From positions 620,001 through 684,000 of the forward strand of contig NC_091875.1 of NCBI RefSeq assembly GCF_019399895.1: a DNA stretch of 64,000 nt, given 5' to 3'. The first letter of the stretch is position 1. Each line of letters opens with the position of its first letter. Both the position numbers and the translations under genes were made by a program. This DNA comes from Cardiocondyla obscurior. Lineage: Eukaryota > Arthropoda > Insecta > Hymenoptera > Formicidae. The notes beneath the pieces were generated by a model. That model did no database searches. It saw only the letters and a program-made list of their open reading frames with translations, and had not been told where the DNA came from. Shown piece by piece: positions 34,174 through 49,100 of the stretch.

Positions 34174-37100
34174 GTGAGTACCAAAATTTTTTATATGTGC
34201 GCTCCCTCGCGTGATCTGCCACATGTTGCTCCGCTGCTAGGCGACAGGATCGCGACGCCGGCGCATCCAATGCGTCGCGTCGCGTCGTTCCAAGCGACGA
34301 TGGTTATTCTCATTGATACTCGCGCCGGTCTCGTTGCCCCCTCGAGCTCGAGGAGATCGCCTGTTTTGTTTCTCTCGAGCGCCCGACATTACCGCGCTCG
34401 GCTTTGCCTCAGCTTACTATCTGTCTTGAAAATATCGGCCATCACCGGATCGCGTGCGATCGAGCTCGATCTCGCGAGCTCCGCGAGTGTTCCACGAAGA
34501 TCGTCGATGCGAACGACCGCCGTCTTCTCGAAGATTCGATCGTCAGGCGCGTTTCGTCGGCGCAATTTTCTTTCCTTTTTTTTTTGTGCTCCGTTTTTGT
34601 TTACTCGGGCTGAAAGGGTTCGCGTTCGGGGCGCGCGAGAACATGTTTCACCGATCTTCCTCTCGTGTTGGACGGGCCGATAGGTCGACGCTGTCGGCTG
34701 ACAAGCGCGAAGGCGAGCGTGTGCGGGTCGTCCCGAAGCGACGCTCCAAACGGACGCACGTGATGGTGTGTTTAACAATGCAGCGGCGCTCATTCGCGGC
34801 GTTAACGCGGTACCCGGGGGTCAAGGGGGGAGCCGCGCGTACCCTCGTCCCGGTTGATAACCCCTGAGGGACAGGTGCCCAGCCCCAGCTTTCCAGGAAG
34901 CGAGCCATCCCTTCTTCTGTGCGTTAACACGTTCAGACTCGACATTTCGCTGTTCCCTCTCGATATTTTGTGCACGAAACGAACGGGGGCCGCGGTGGGC
35001 CCCTTCCGCGGGAACCGTATCCTGTTTTGACCCTCTTGCGATTGAGGAGTATTCGATGAGTGCGTTTGCGCTCCCGGGGTTGTCGAAAAATTTTAGGGAT
35101 TCGAGAAAATAACATTACTGCACAATTTAATTTCTTTTTTTTATTACCATAATTTTTACATAATTTATTCTTTATTAATTTGGACTTGATTTATTAAAAA
35201 AGTTACCGAGGTTTAATTTGTGGCTATATACGCGTGCATTATGAATTTAATTAATTTACGAGCATTATAATTTACATTGATAGCGTATATTTACTACTAT
35301 TACAATTTCTAAACGCTAATAACACGTTCTTTCCAGAAATTAGATAAAGACAATATACGAGCGGAGTGACGCTTTGTGGAAAAAGAAAGAAATAGTAAAC
35401 CTGTTGAATATATAACGGCCAAAATGATTAACGCGCGCGTTGTAGAGCCGAGATAAACTCGTGAGAATTTCGCGTTTTCTTATCAAACGCTTTACCGTGC
35501 GTGGTAATTCGTAAAATATTGCAATGATTTGGCAGAAACGGAAACGACACTTGTGAGAACGTGACCTTTCGTTGTCGAAATGAAGGAACTCGAAAGTATA
35601 TTAATTAAAATAACATTAAATCGATCGACGCGGAGCGTCAAAATTAATTGCAAAAATTTAATAAAAACATAGATTTAGGGTGATCATTTTTAAATACTTG
35701 ACGAATGTACGTGGAAATGATGCAACAGGTGGTTGCGAATTTCAATCATTTATTCTGGTATAAGAAAATATACAATTAAATACAATTACTTCTCGAACTT
35801 AATTAATAGATTAACGAAGTTGAATAAATATATCTTAATAACATAAATACGATAATCTTTTTATGATTATTTTTCTGAACGTATTCAGCGGGGAATTAAT
35901 GGACGATAATTGTTTATCTCTGGTAAATTTCTATCTTGACTTTTCGCCGGGACATAAATTAACGTGACGTAATACATCGATGCAGGGAGTATTGCCGCAT
36001 ATGTCGTTGTAAAATGGCGAGCAAGGAAAGTCGGTAGAATCCATCGGATAGGAATAAAGTCAGGGGAGCGTAATTAAAATCCATTAGCCTTATTATTCTT
36101 CTGTTTTGCAATTAACCTGCGATACATATTTCGAGGTTCGTCCATAGATCTTTCCGAGTCTTTCAAGAGTCGCACGTTGTTTCAGAATTTGTTCTGCGTA
36201 AAGCCAATAACAATTTTCCCCTTTCTCATCTCGTGCACCTGGTAGCTTTTTAAAATTCTTTTTGATTTTCAAACTTGTACTTTACTGACGTATTTCGCTC
36301 CTGGAAATTAAGTAACAATGCCTGCAGCGGGTGTCGCGCGAGCACGAGAGTATTCCGCGACTCCGACCGTCTCCGATAACCGTTCCAGGGAATCGGACGA
36401 GGATCTCGTTCCAAGGCTCGCGTTCGCTATATATCTCGCGATACTCTGGATGCGGCACGGCTGCGGTGGCGGCGCGCTCCAGACGTTCGCCGCTCTTATG
36501 TTCTCAGGCTTTCTCTTCTCTCTCTCCTTAGAAACTGATCCGCCCGGGCTTAACGTGCTTTCACACGAGACCCGCCGCGTTCGCCTCCACGCGAGACGTG
36601 GCGTGCAAGGGTTACATTTCGCGAATATTAAAACACCGTCGTGTCGGCGGAATGCCGCCCTGAAAGTATTCGGGATCCCCGTGTATCGAAACGCCGGGAT
36701 ATGGATCGCGCCGTTTGCGAAAGTCCGCGATGTGGCTTCAACATTTTATCCTTGGAGTATCGCTCACTCGCGGGTGATAATGCGTCGAAAGCGGCGCGAC
36801 CAGATCCGCGAGAGATTTCTACGATAAATATCTGTCCGCCTAAAATGTTATGTCATTCCGCAAATAAATCCGCGCTTTATTGTGCGTCGCGAATGCGCGC
36901 CACAATAAAGTTTCGAAGTCATTTCCCTTTCGAGAAGCAAGAAGTCACGTTTCAGGCGCCAGTTTATAATTAAAAAAAGAAATATTTTCCGGTTTCGTAA
37001 TAGCGTCTCGATTTGCATTTCTTCGTCGTGCACGTTAATTGAAAACTCGATGAATTAAAGCCGACGTGTTTAGCATAACTTGTACCGCGTCGATTTAGTC

Positions 37101-40100
37101 GATTTCGCATCCCGGACCGATAGGCGTTAAGTTCAATTAAAAACTTTAATATGTCCGGCTGATATTTTTCCTTTCTCGCGCGTGGCGACGATCTAAGTAT
37201 AGACCGGTGATACAACGTGCAAGAAGTACTGCAGGAAATCGGCTCGATACCACTCCCGGGACATTCGAAACCTTCGTGCGACTTAGAAACCGTCGTCGTG
37301 CGATCGACCTGCAACCGGTTTCTCGTTCCCTTTCATCGGTTCAGGCCGGCACACGAGCTAATCCGGGTTCTGCACACGTGTGCAATCAGCCGTGTACACA
37401 CACATACGCACGTGAAATGCGTGTACGGCTACGTGTGTATGCCGCGGAGTTGCTCCTGCCTTCGTTTCCATTGACTCGCGCGTACGCGCGCGATATTTTG
37501 CTAATCTTTCATCCAAGTATCAGAGTATGCCGCTGTGTCAGCTGTTGTTTGTTGCTGTATCAGTTTGGTATCGTTATTAGCATTATGTGCCGCACAATTG
37601 AAACGTGTTACGTAATTTGGGAATCGAGTAACGCCATTCGCTTGAGAAAAGCTACTGCGGAAAAAAATTATTGAGTAATGGGAGTAATTTTTTAACGTCG
37701 TTCAGAAATCGTTAACATTAAAAATAAAACGTTATAAATCATACATATCGATGTTAAGTTTGAAAGGATTAGACTTTGTTGCACAACTAGGAATAAATCA
37801 ATCGTTATTTACATTCCCGCAAAAACTACCAATTTTTATAAAATTTATTCTTAATTTATTGCACAAAATAAAAATGCGTAAAAATATCTTAGAGAAGATA
37901 TATTTTGTGAGAACTTAAGAGCGTAGGGTGGTTGAATGTTTTTCCTTCTCTCGAGATTGAAGATCCCTAGGCGTAGATCTATGTGTCTTGTAATCTAGAA
38001 GTCTTTGCATTTTTCTTCCTACTTGATCATTCTTTTCCGTCGAAGGGAGCGGGATAGGAAAATAGTAGGGTATCTCGCGGCATCTGCTAACTAAAAGGGC
38101 AAGATCTATCGAGAACCAACCCAGGTATTTGCATTCGTCCCTGCGCTTCTTGCTGGCGTAGATGCCTCTAGCGTAAAACCGCATAATTAAGGACCCTCGC
38201 TACCGCACATGTCCGTCCGTCTGTCCGTCTATCCGTTCTTCCGTCCGTTTCTCGCTGCTAGTTACGTCGTCCCGGAAAGATCCCGAGAGGAGAGTCCCGG
38301 GGTATCGTGGAAGGATCGAGGATTGTGCCGTCAGTCAACATGCGGGACGGCGACGAGTCCTTATAAAGCATCTATTCCTAAGATCTATTCCTCGCGTGAG
38401 CGCTATGCAGAAAAGCTTCGAGAGAAGCTCGATACGTGTACGTTCGCGTGATTTTCAGACAATCGGCAAGTACCGCGATCTTAGAGCGATTAGATATCTC
38501 TACCGCTATCAAAACTAAAAATCCACCGTGGGCATCTTTTTTCGAATAGAGAAATTACGAATAATCGTTCCATTTATTTTCTGCGAAAGATATATCGTTA
38601 CACTTATCCCGTTTCATCTCTGAATTCTTTGCGTGGTACGTTCTGTTTCGACGTATGCTCCCACGCCAACTGACGTTTTTGCATACGCGACACGAGATTC
38701 TTCATCGTCAGGCGCCCCGTGTGGTCCGACGAAGGAGCGCGAGAAAGGAGAGACGGCGTGTCCAAAAAGAAGCGAGATGTGTGCTGGTCCACGCGCGACA
38801 TGGCGGACCACCCGGTGTTGTTTTCCCGCGTAGTTTGCGACGCACGTGGAAGCGTTTTAACGTAATCCGGATTCGTATCGGTTTAAAGCGATTACTTTGG
38901 ACGCGGGAGCACGGACAAGGATCGTTGTTCATACGCTCGTACCGATGGTGGTTTTTCTCAAGAGTACGGACGAAGATAAGCGCATTCTGCGCGCGTACCG
39001 AGTCAACGCGATCGTATCTATTAATCATCTCCGGCTTTAACCAACATCGGTATCGTCTCTCGCTCCGCATCGGCGTAAGAACGCGCGCGCACGGCCGCTC
39101 ATTCGTGTGATAAATGGCAATACGCGCGCTGCTAAGGCGGAGTGCACTGCACACGGTTGATCGTTGACGGACTAATAACACCTTTCCAATCGTAAAAAGG
39201 TCTTGAGAAATCTGTCGTGTTTGTATTGCGATTTGCGTTTTCGCCCAACTCGCGAAATCCAATTTTCACTTGCACTACTACCTGTTTCATTTTTTGCTTG
39301 AAGCAAGAAGTTGCACGGTAACATCTTTAAGTAACGTAAAACCATGGCATTGCGGAGTTTAAAAAATTCTCCAGCTACTTTTCCTATAATAAAATAGATT
39401 TATTATTATGGAATCATATGCGTTAATTTGCGCTGGTTATCGGATTCAATTAAGCATGTTCGCAACACCTCGGTACATCGTTCAATCGAGTCTTTGCTAT
39501 CGCTCAATGTTTTTTTTTTCTTTTCTTTTTTTTTCTTTTTTTTTTTTTTATAATTGCCCATTAAAGTCGAGAATCTGATTTAAAGGCGGCCGAGTGCGCC
39601 GCGTTAGCTTCTTCAATTATTATCACCGTGTTATGGCCGACCGACATTTTGATCGTAAGAGAAATCGGTAGCAGAAGCGACCGACCGTCTCGCCGTCAAT
39701 TAACCGCAACGCGGCGAACGTCCATCTATTTTTACGCGTCGCGACTTAAATTAACGATTGCTGAATTTATGTTGTTAATTTTCTCCGTAACGACGGCGCG
39801 TCCGATAACGAGCGCACCGCTGCAACGGGGTTTTTACAATCGGCGTCGTGGAACGATGCCTTGATTAATTTTTCACGCGGTCAGTGAAGCCTGTATGTGT
39901 CTGAAAGTCCAGGCCCCCTTAGCAGACACGGCTAGTTGGCTCATATTACATGCTTAGGCGACGGAACAATCGAAACCTGTACTTACGCAGCTAACATTCC
40001 ATTAAATGCGCCGACAACCGCACCGTTAATTGATCGTCCCAGTATATTTAATTATTTACTTGGATAGATACCTTATCTGATGCTTCTAACCTACGATAAA

Positions 40101-43100
40101 TTATTACTTAATTATAATTCTAGCTAAGTTTATCCGGATGGAATTTGTCTGAAACATTTTCTCGGTGTAGGCATCTCTTTTTATTTTTGTCTCGTATTTG
40201 AATCTTCGTATTATACCGGACCCCCGCTCTACTTTCGGCAAAATCGCGACTAAGACGCGGACGGAAGTTACGTCGGGCTTTCTCTTTCCGAGTATCGTCG
40301 TGGCGAATCTCCGCTCAACTTTGGCGCGTATAACGAGGAAGATATCGCGTGCTAACGTAGTCTTTCGCAACTTGTAAGTGAGAAACGCCGTTTCTATGGA
40401 GTCTCATCGCGAAGTCTCGGCACGCCGTACGCCGCGAACGCGTACGTGCATACGTATGAAAGCGTTCGCTCGTGTTCTGAACCGTGCGAGTATCCGTGCG
40501 AGCTACCGACGATGGTGTGCGTCGATTTATCAACCACCTTCCCACAAACTGGTCGCTCGCGATCTCGCCATGTGATAACGCACGCTTCGCGCTTACGTTG
40601 TCCCGCGCTTTCACGTTGATTGGTCCGCTTGACTTTAATTAGGCGCCTCCGCCTCGCGGAGTACGAAAGGAAGCGGTAGTTCCCGCTGCCGGGAGTCAAT
40701 TTGGTTTTCTTAAATCGTTGTATATTTGCTACCGAGCCGGCACGATGGCCAAATAAATTTACGATCAAAAACATCGAAGACATCGCGCCGCCTCGCGCGC
40801 TCGCAGCTCGACGAATATTTTTCACGACGACGCACGTTTTCGATAAGCCTCCCGCCTTAATTAACAGTCCAGCTGATAAGACGATTACGCAATCGTGGAA
40901 GGCTCAATTTATGATACCTGCTAATTGGAATAATTTTCGGATAATTAAGGAATTGCTGTAAAATATGTTCCCGGCTGTTCGATTGCGAAATAAAAGTTTC
41001 GTTATTAACACTTATTAGTTGAGAGTTAAACGGCGATTTATCACGTACGTTTTTCGATTTAAATTTTCTCGGAGTTAAAAATTTCAACATACCGGGGAAA
41101 GAAAAAAAAAAGAAAAAAAAGAAAAAACATTAGTGGAGGCGCTGGAATGCACTTGCTTGAAACTCGCAATCAACCGAACGTAATCGAACGTGGACGGCAA
41201 TGTAAATAGCGTATATGCATGCGAATGCAACCGCTGCTCCGTATGCGGCGTACATTGTGTCGCAGAAGAAAGTGGCCGACCGGCAATTTCGTCGCGAATT
41301 TATTTCCCATCTGGATAATAAAGTCACATCCCTCGCGCGGACGCGAATGAAGTCACGACTTGATTTCCCGGAAAACGTGACCCCCCTCGAGACCCCGTTC
41401 ACCCCCTTTCCCTCATCTTTCGCCGCGACTCTCGGCAGCGTACTCTCTACGAAAACGTGACTTTCTCGTATCCCACCCGCTCTCTCGCACATGCAGTGCC
41501 ATTGTGTAATGGTCCTTGAACCAACATCGACCAGCAGCTGGTCTCTCCCACGCCCTGCCACCAAACAGCACGAGCCCTTGCAGGATTCCCAGGATTTGCG
41601 TCTTACGCGTATGTTTCTTTTTTCCACTCTTTTTTAACTCACAAAAGCGGCGCAATTACCGATGACATTGCGGGTTGATCGTGTGCTTTTCGCGGTATGA
41701 TTTTAAAGAAAACACTGCGATAAAAAAAAAAAAATTCTTTGAATCTTTATTTATTTTTTCTTTATCGCTTTCTTTTCATTGCCATGTGAATTACTGACTG
41801 AGAAATGAGACTGGACTTCTCTACACAGGTAAACCGGTAATTCCTGTGCGAACTCCGTAATGCTTGCACATTTTAATAACAGTCCTCGTTAATAATACCC
41901 AGCAGAAAGTTCTTAAGTTATTGTTGACATTTAGAATAATTTTACGACGCGTACGAATCATTTGCCGGATGTCTTTACAAAATGGAAAATGAAAAAATCA
42001 CTTAGACGTCATATTCGCGTATATTTCTCAGCCGTTTAGTCCTCGATTGTCAGTTTCGATTCAAGTGATCGTCCAAGCGGATCCTCCCCTGCGCCGTTTT
42101 GTTTCCCCCGTAATGATCGCGCGCGACACTCGTCAATCATCATCGTCGGTCGTGCATTTCCGTCAAGCTTGGCCGAGCGAGCAAGCGAGCGGCCGCAATG
42201 GAATTGCACAAGCTCCCCCGTGTTCGGTGCCTCTTTCTGTCCGCGCCCCTTTCTTCGCCGTAACAACGAAATGATCGCACGCATGCCGCGTAGCCGAGGA
42301 ATCCGCCTATCGACGACGATCGCACGTGTAATCGTGTCGATGCGAGAGCACGTCACGCCGTTTGACCGCGGCTGTGCTCGCCGACGCGTCGGCCCGTGTA
42401 AATCTTACGCTACATGCGCCTTCTACGCGAACATCACGCCCCACAGTCTCATTTAGCGTTAAATCGGGCTGTCCGATCCTCATCTCTGACGCCGGCATTG
42501 AACGCGAGCCGCGTACTAGATGGATAAGCGCGGAAATTTCGAGTTAGCGACCCTATCGCAAGAATGAGTTTTAATTTTATTTTTTTTCTTGTTTTTTTTT
42601 TTTTTTTGCAACTGTTTGCGATAATTTTACGAATCGTCGAGAAAAATATTCTATAACTCGTTGCAACGAAAACGTTTGTTGAAAGTCGAAGATGTACACG
42701 TTTACTTGGAGACTTAATTATGCGCGCATACAGCACGGTACGCGAATATTATTCTTACACGTCCATACTTTTTGTCTGATCGTGGAAATTAGCGCTATCG
42801 TGCAAACCGTACTGCAACGAAATAACCGCGCTTGGATTGGTTGTTCCGACTTTTCTCATATTTCGCAGGCAGGTCCGTAGAATCTTGACGACCACTGACT
42901 ACACGGCAAATTCTTTCTCAATTAGCGTGATTTCGAACGTATGAAAAGAGTCTTCGCGGCAATTAGCAGGTGCCAAGCTAATTCAGCGGCGAACCAGATT
43001 GGTGACGAGTCAGAAATGGCGAGCACTGACGTGCGACAACCGGTTGGCATCGCCGCGCCAATCTCCATTTCTCATGTTACTGTTCCTTTTATTCCTTGAT

Positions 43101-46100
43101 AAGTATTTCGTACGTCCGTTTGAGCGGAGATGGGGCGCATCCTTTTGAAGTACGCTTCCTGTGTCATGTCTTTATTAACAAATTAAGAGTCTTCTTTTTC
43201 CCCTTCTTCTGGCCCGACATTCCGAATCACAATGGACCCGTATTGTTTGCAAGACCCGAGCCTCTCGAAACATCTCGATGAAGTGGAGAACGTTCGCGTG
43301 TCGCTGTCTTTGTGTAATTTTCGATATAATTTTGATGCCGCACGAAAAGTTTCCTGTGAATTTCTTCACGATTATATGTCTTTCTCGATCTGTCTGGTCA
43401 ACATCCGCTCGTCAATGAAATTCTACGTCGTCTCGTAATAGATTCTAACAGATTTCTTTATCGCAAAATATTGTTGTACTTTTAATTAAAAAAAAAAAAA
43501 AGAATTATGAAAAATAGACATTAATGAATAAGGAATTTAACAGGGAAGTGATTATAAATAAAAAAAGACTTTAACTTTATATAATTTTATTTTATTATTT
43601 TATTCGTTTCAAATATGTATGACAAGATGGATTGAAAAATATTACATAGATGGGGAAATAGTAGTTATTACTCGAATTGATCATATGACAACGTGCGGCA
43701 CCCTCTTTCTTTGGCCTTTTTAACCGTTTTGAGCCTTGGAGGACCTTTGTATGATTATCGATTGCCAGGTGCGTTTTCGATAAGTCCCCGTGCGTGACGG
43801 AACGCGTTAGAAAAGGGTGACACTTTGTTTTCAGGGTGGATAGTACATTTCCGTTAGTTTCTTGAATACTTAACTTAAAGAATATTGCGCACTTTGCCAC
43901 AGCTCAAATAATTATATTTTAAATTAAATTAAATCAAATTGTATGCAAGAGAAACCTAATTTATAAATTTTAACGATGGATATTCCGTAGAAGGCATAAA
44001 ATACCCAATGTAACAATATAAAAAAAATTTTTTAATTTATGTGTAAATTTATTACGTTGATTTCTCTTGTATGTCCGATCGTAAAAAAAGTTTCGAGAAT
44101 TTCTAGATTTATATAACGCGGCAAACCGCACACCACGCAGAACCTGATTATGTGTAAACGATTTCGTTGTAATTATGGGCAATTGGAATGGTAACTCAAG
44201 TCGAAACAGGAATGTCATCCAATAATTAATGCACCTCAAACATATGTAACATATGTTTCTGCATTTATTTTTATTCCATTTAATACGATTAAATTTTTTA
44301 CCCCTCCCTCCTAAGCCACAAAAAAATCTTACGTATGCGCGCGACATAATAAGAAAGAAATCAGTATTTAGCTCTCGTTAATCTCGCGCGGGTGTCCGAG
44401 CTGACGGCATTTCTCTCCGCTTCTTACGCTCGTTACTTCGATAATTTGTCCCACTCTCGTTATTTTCGTTCGTGGTGCACGTACATATATGGCAATCGGC
44501 GACGAATTATTGCGGCAGGGGCTTGATGGCAATTGCTGCCGATAGCTGTAGCGGACGATGGCGCGCAAAAACCACGCTGATGTCCTGTACCATCGCCGCA
44601 GAGAATACTTGGGCGTCTTGTCAGCGGCAGGTGCGAGATACGAAGGTAGCCAACAACGTTTTCACCGTGGTTTGTTCCCCCGAGGATGAGGTTCCGCCGC
44701 GGTACTTTGACGCTCATGCAAGGTACGGGAAAACAGCGAGATCGCTCGTGGTTTTTAGTCGCCGGATTTATTTGCGAGATTCCGCACGACAATCGAGAGG
44801 TTTTTCGTTTCATCCTTTGCCATTCATTTCGAGAACGCAATTTAACAAAATTAGATTTCTTGCGGGAAGACTGCATCTTCGGCAAATTTTTATTTATATT
44901 AATCTCGATATGCGTATCGGCGCTGCTGGTCATCTCGATTAGCTTCCTGCGTTCGAGGAAAATTCGCTGTCCGACCTTTGCCGCTGACCGGTTTTCGATC
45001 TTTCCTCTCCGTCAGCACGCAGTCGTTATCTTCATTCGCGCATATATAGACATTTATATCGCGCGCGCCTCTTTGCGCTCGCCGGTCACGAAAGAATCGC
45101 CGGCCGAGTACTTAATCGTGCGTTGGTATTTGGGGTCAACGAGGCAAGGGGTGGGAGAGAACGAGACAGAGAGAAGGTACGAGTAGGTAAGGGTTCGCCG
45201 ATGACGCGGGAGAGAGAGAAAGAGAGAAAGAGAAAGGCAGATTCGACGGCGCGCACTAACAGAGAATGTGCATGTATATTGATCCTTGAACCATCTCTAC
45301 CTCAGATCAACGTGCTCGCATCCAACACCTTTCTCCTCCGCTTCATCTTGCCCGTCCCTTGCAACCCTGCCGAGCCTCGTACTCTTCCACCTTCTCCTTC
45401 TGCCGTTCTCCCTCCCTCTTTCTCGCTTCGCTTCCATTTTCATCTCTTCCCTCCCTGTTTTTCGCGCGCGCCTCCTCGTGATAATAATTATCCGTTCGGC
45501 TCTTGCGCGCGGGCACAGCCAAAGTCACGATTCTTCTTCTTGCCACTTCCCCTTATGCAGGTTACGTCCGAGTGTACCGAGTATCGAGAGGTATTTGCAA
45601 TCGATTACTTCGCTCCTCTGACCTGCCCGTCTTCCTATCGACAACTTGCCCCGGCGTACTATATTCGCAGGACTTTCAATTAATTCTTAATACATTTCTC
45701 ATTGGCGTTTTATACTGTAGTCTGCATAATCGATCAGTTCTTTGCCCTCCTATGCGTTGTACAGCGATTGGAATTAATTGACTACATGGAACTGTTTAAA
45801 CATATAAAAAACGTACGAAATGTATACGTTTTTTTTTTTTTTTTATAATGTACGTGTAGTAGAAAGTCAGCATTTGTTGGTTAAAAACCAAGCACGTTAA
45901 ATTCACTAAAATCCTGCAATGTAAATTATTAATAAAATTAATGCAAAACGTATATTAAAAATTCAAGCGTGTATGTTAAAATTTATTTCTGTCGCTGTAA
46001 ATGCAGAGAGAAGCTTATATGGTGTTATCGAATATCCTATTAAGGTATAAAATGATAATAAGCCCGATCGGCATGTATCATAAAATAATCGCACGCGTAT

Positions 46101-49100
46101 TCGTAGAGTTCTTTCCTTTTCACGTTTAGTGCGAAAGCTCCGACTCTGTCGGTGCATTCGCGCGGTGATTATCGCTACAGTTTCTCAGTGCCTCGCTGTA
46201 GGTATAAACTAATTAACTTGCGTACCCGGTTCCTTTGCATAATGGCCACGTTTGCAGGAACCTTATGCCTCGCACCGAAGGAGGGCCGGCTCTTACATAC
46301 GGTATTTCCTCGCGTATTGTTCGGCCGAGCCCTGCGGCAATACTCGTACCTACATGAATATAGATACGTTCTTGCACACACGTCGCTATGTTATGCGTAC
46401 TTATTCATAACGTGCGCTGCGACTGGCGTGCTCGGATCGGCATCGACTTTATTATCGCGAGGCATAAGAACACACCGAGGGGATACTAAGTATAATGGCT
46501 CTAGGCTGGGACCTTACATCGACCTAGAAGGGCTCGGTCTCCCGCCTTGAAACGTCTTCGTGCTATTCGCGATCAGTCGCGGTGATTTGCAATTTTACAT
46601 AGATCCAAGAAAATCGGTCTTGTTCTTACGTTTAATAAAAGGCCGGTCGTTACACGATGCGTCGTAACGGAATGCGTTGCGAATTACTTTCCTTTTTATA
46701 GAAGTTTATTCTTAGCCGCGTATTGTGCATTCGTTTATTCGGAGATCTAGTTGACTACTCTTCTCTCGATGGGAATTTATTTGCGCTGCGTTAGGATCTG
46801 ATATTACCGAGTGTGTCCGCTACTTGATGCTAGGAATGATGGAAATTGCGCGCGATGAATGAGAATCGACGTGATGATGCGTGGAAAATGATCTTATGAC
46901 ATAATTCAATTCTCTCGCGCGAGGTTGCTTCAGGCGAGGTCGGGAGATGCGCAGTCACGTCGATGAAGCTTCATTCAGAAAACGACAAGCCGATTACGGC
47001 CGATTGAAAATCATATTTGATGCTGTTCGATTCACGATGTGCAAAGTATGTAATTGCACATATACATATATGTATATGCAATACGCTGATAATAGAAATG
47101 TGATTCGCGAATTTCGTGTCCCGAAGCAATAATCGATCACGATGAGCGGTGACTTACATAGGTGTATTAATTTAAACGAAGCTAAATAAGATTTATCGTG
47201 AACAAGTTTGTATCGGCTTGAGCAGGAATAATATGCGGGTAATCTCCTTTCTTTCCTCGCAGTAATGAATTCTAACCGACTTCCTCTGTGATATCTAGCA
47301 TGAGTTTCTCCGAGTTTGTGAGGGTCTTAACCTTTTCAGTATGTTGGAGAAAGTACTAATGTACTTATTAAATGGGTGTGCTATAGGTATCTTGTATTTA
47401 TCATGTTTAGATGAATATATGCAATGTTGTATCGTAAAACTTAGCTGTCTCGAAATATTACAAATTCTGACATAAAAAAAAAAACGATTTAGAATCAACA
47501 AGGAATAATTGTTCGTCATATTTTTATAATTATTTTATTTAAAAAATAATTTAATTATCTTTTAATAATCTTTTATTATTTTGATGATAATGAATACGGG
47601 TGTTCTTCGAAAAATTTTTTTTCTCCTTGAAATAATATTACCGACGACTGTGTATCGTGTGCCGGGTTTAGATTCGCAAGATATTCAATCGCTGCTCTCT
47701 TTATTAATTACGTGCCATAAATCAAAGCTCTCACGCTCTAATCTTCATAGGGGATTAGTTCTATAGCGAGTTACTTAACCGCCGCAAGGTATGAACTTTC
47801 TCTCCAACAGCAGAGCACAAAGATATATGCACACATACGTGCACACATTGTATTATATTACTTGTAACACCTTATCAATAATTTTGTCTCAAAAAATGAT
47901 ATTGCGGTAAATTTTTTAAGGTACAGTTTCTATTAAAAAAAAATAATAATAAATTTAACGATAATAATACATTGCATAACTTATTTTATATTTAGTAACT
48001 GTTATAAAAAAAAAATTTCTTTATTTTGCACTTAATGCGATATATAACTGTGTAAATTACAGTTTCTGATCTTTTCACATTTATTTGAAAGAAGGTGTGC
48101 ACAGGACTTTGTGTTCTTTTATTTGTCTTCATTAAATAGCCGATTCTCTTTCTTAACGCGATAACTGCGAGTAAGAGACGCACGTGTGAGATAAGACGTG
48201 ACAATATTTGACATTATTCCTAGAATCCTGTTTACTCACGGACCTTTTATGAGCGTCAGCTTCAGGATTACTGAGAAACTCTGCCGGACGTGAAAAAAGT
48301 TTCCGGTTATACTGTAAAGATATTTTTTTTTTAATTAAAAAAAAAAATAAAATATATAAGATAAAAAATTTTAGGTAGCTTTGACATAATTTAATGTTTC
48401 ATATTGCGTTTAGCGAAATTCATATTACGAATCGAAGTGTCTTGTTCTGTAAAATATACATATACGCGCGAAGTAAATTTTCTTTTTTTAACACGCGACA
48501 TAGCAAACTCCCTATCTCTTGAACTTCCTCTAATACATCGCCGATGTGAATTTTAACACGAACAAAGCTCAAATTACGTTTGCATAATAGCACGCCGTTA
48601 CATTGTTACACAGACGAAACACGGTCGTAGCTCGTGTCGTCGATAAACGTCGTTCTTTTACTAGCAACTCGCTCTCGAACGTGAGCAGAATTTCGTTCGT
48701 CACTCTCAACAGTTTCAAAAGCTGGATCACTTTTTATGTTTGGCACGAAATGTCTCGCTGGTCGCCTCGCGTGCTCGTCCACTCTTTTCCTACACGATAG
48801 AACAGCAAAATTCATGGTAACGCAATGTTCGACATTGCGTAATTGTCAGGACCAGAGTAAAGGAGCGTGGGAATCAGGTGGTTATAATAAAGATAGCGTT
48901 GTAATAATTACACTCATATATATATACATATATATATTTTTTTTTTTTTTTTTTTTAAGGTAAGGTCAGCGTTAGGTGAACAAACGATATATACATTTAA
49001 TGCATTTAATCTTTAATCCATTCGACTTCCATATTTCTCATACTTGCTTGATTACCATTACCTTATTAAGGCATTTAAAAACAACTAAAAAAAAAAAAAA

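Noticed and set aside
36318..36827. 169-codon plus-strand ORF in the long intron
   Set aside because: No recognisable domain; overlapping ORFs in other frames; lies in a CpG-rich block.
35552..37914. Two perfect Su(H) sites TGTGAGAAC (35552-35560, 37906-37914) suggesting Notch autoregulation
   Set aside because: The degenerate 9-mer is expected about once per 16 kb on two strands, so two in a 28.8-kb intron is no enrichment.
38708..39262. 184-codon minus-strand ORF in the long intron
   Set aside because: A plus-strand ORF of similar length overlaps it; the composition is random-like and no family is recognised.
41130..41627. 165-codon minus-strand ORF
   Set aside because: No known motif or splice context; probably a chance frame in CpG-rich sequence.
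45123..45683. 186-codon plus-strand ORF
   Set aside because: Starts in a GA repeat and runs through pyrimidine-rich low-complexity sequence; no domain.
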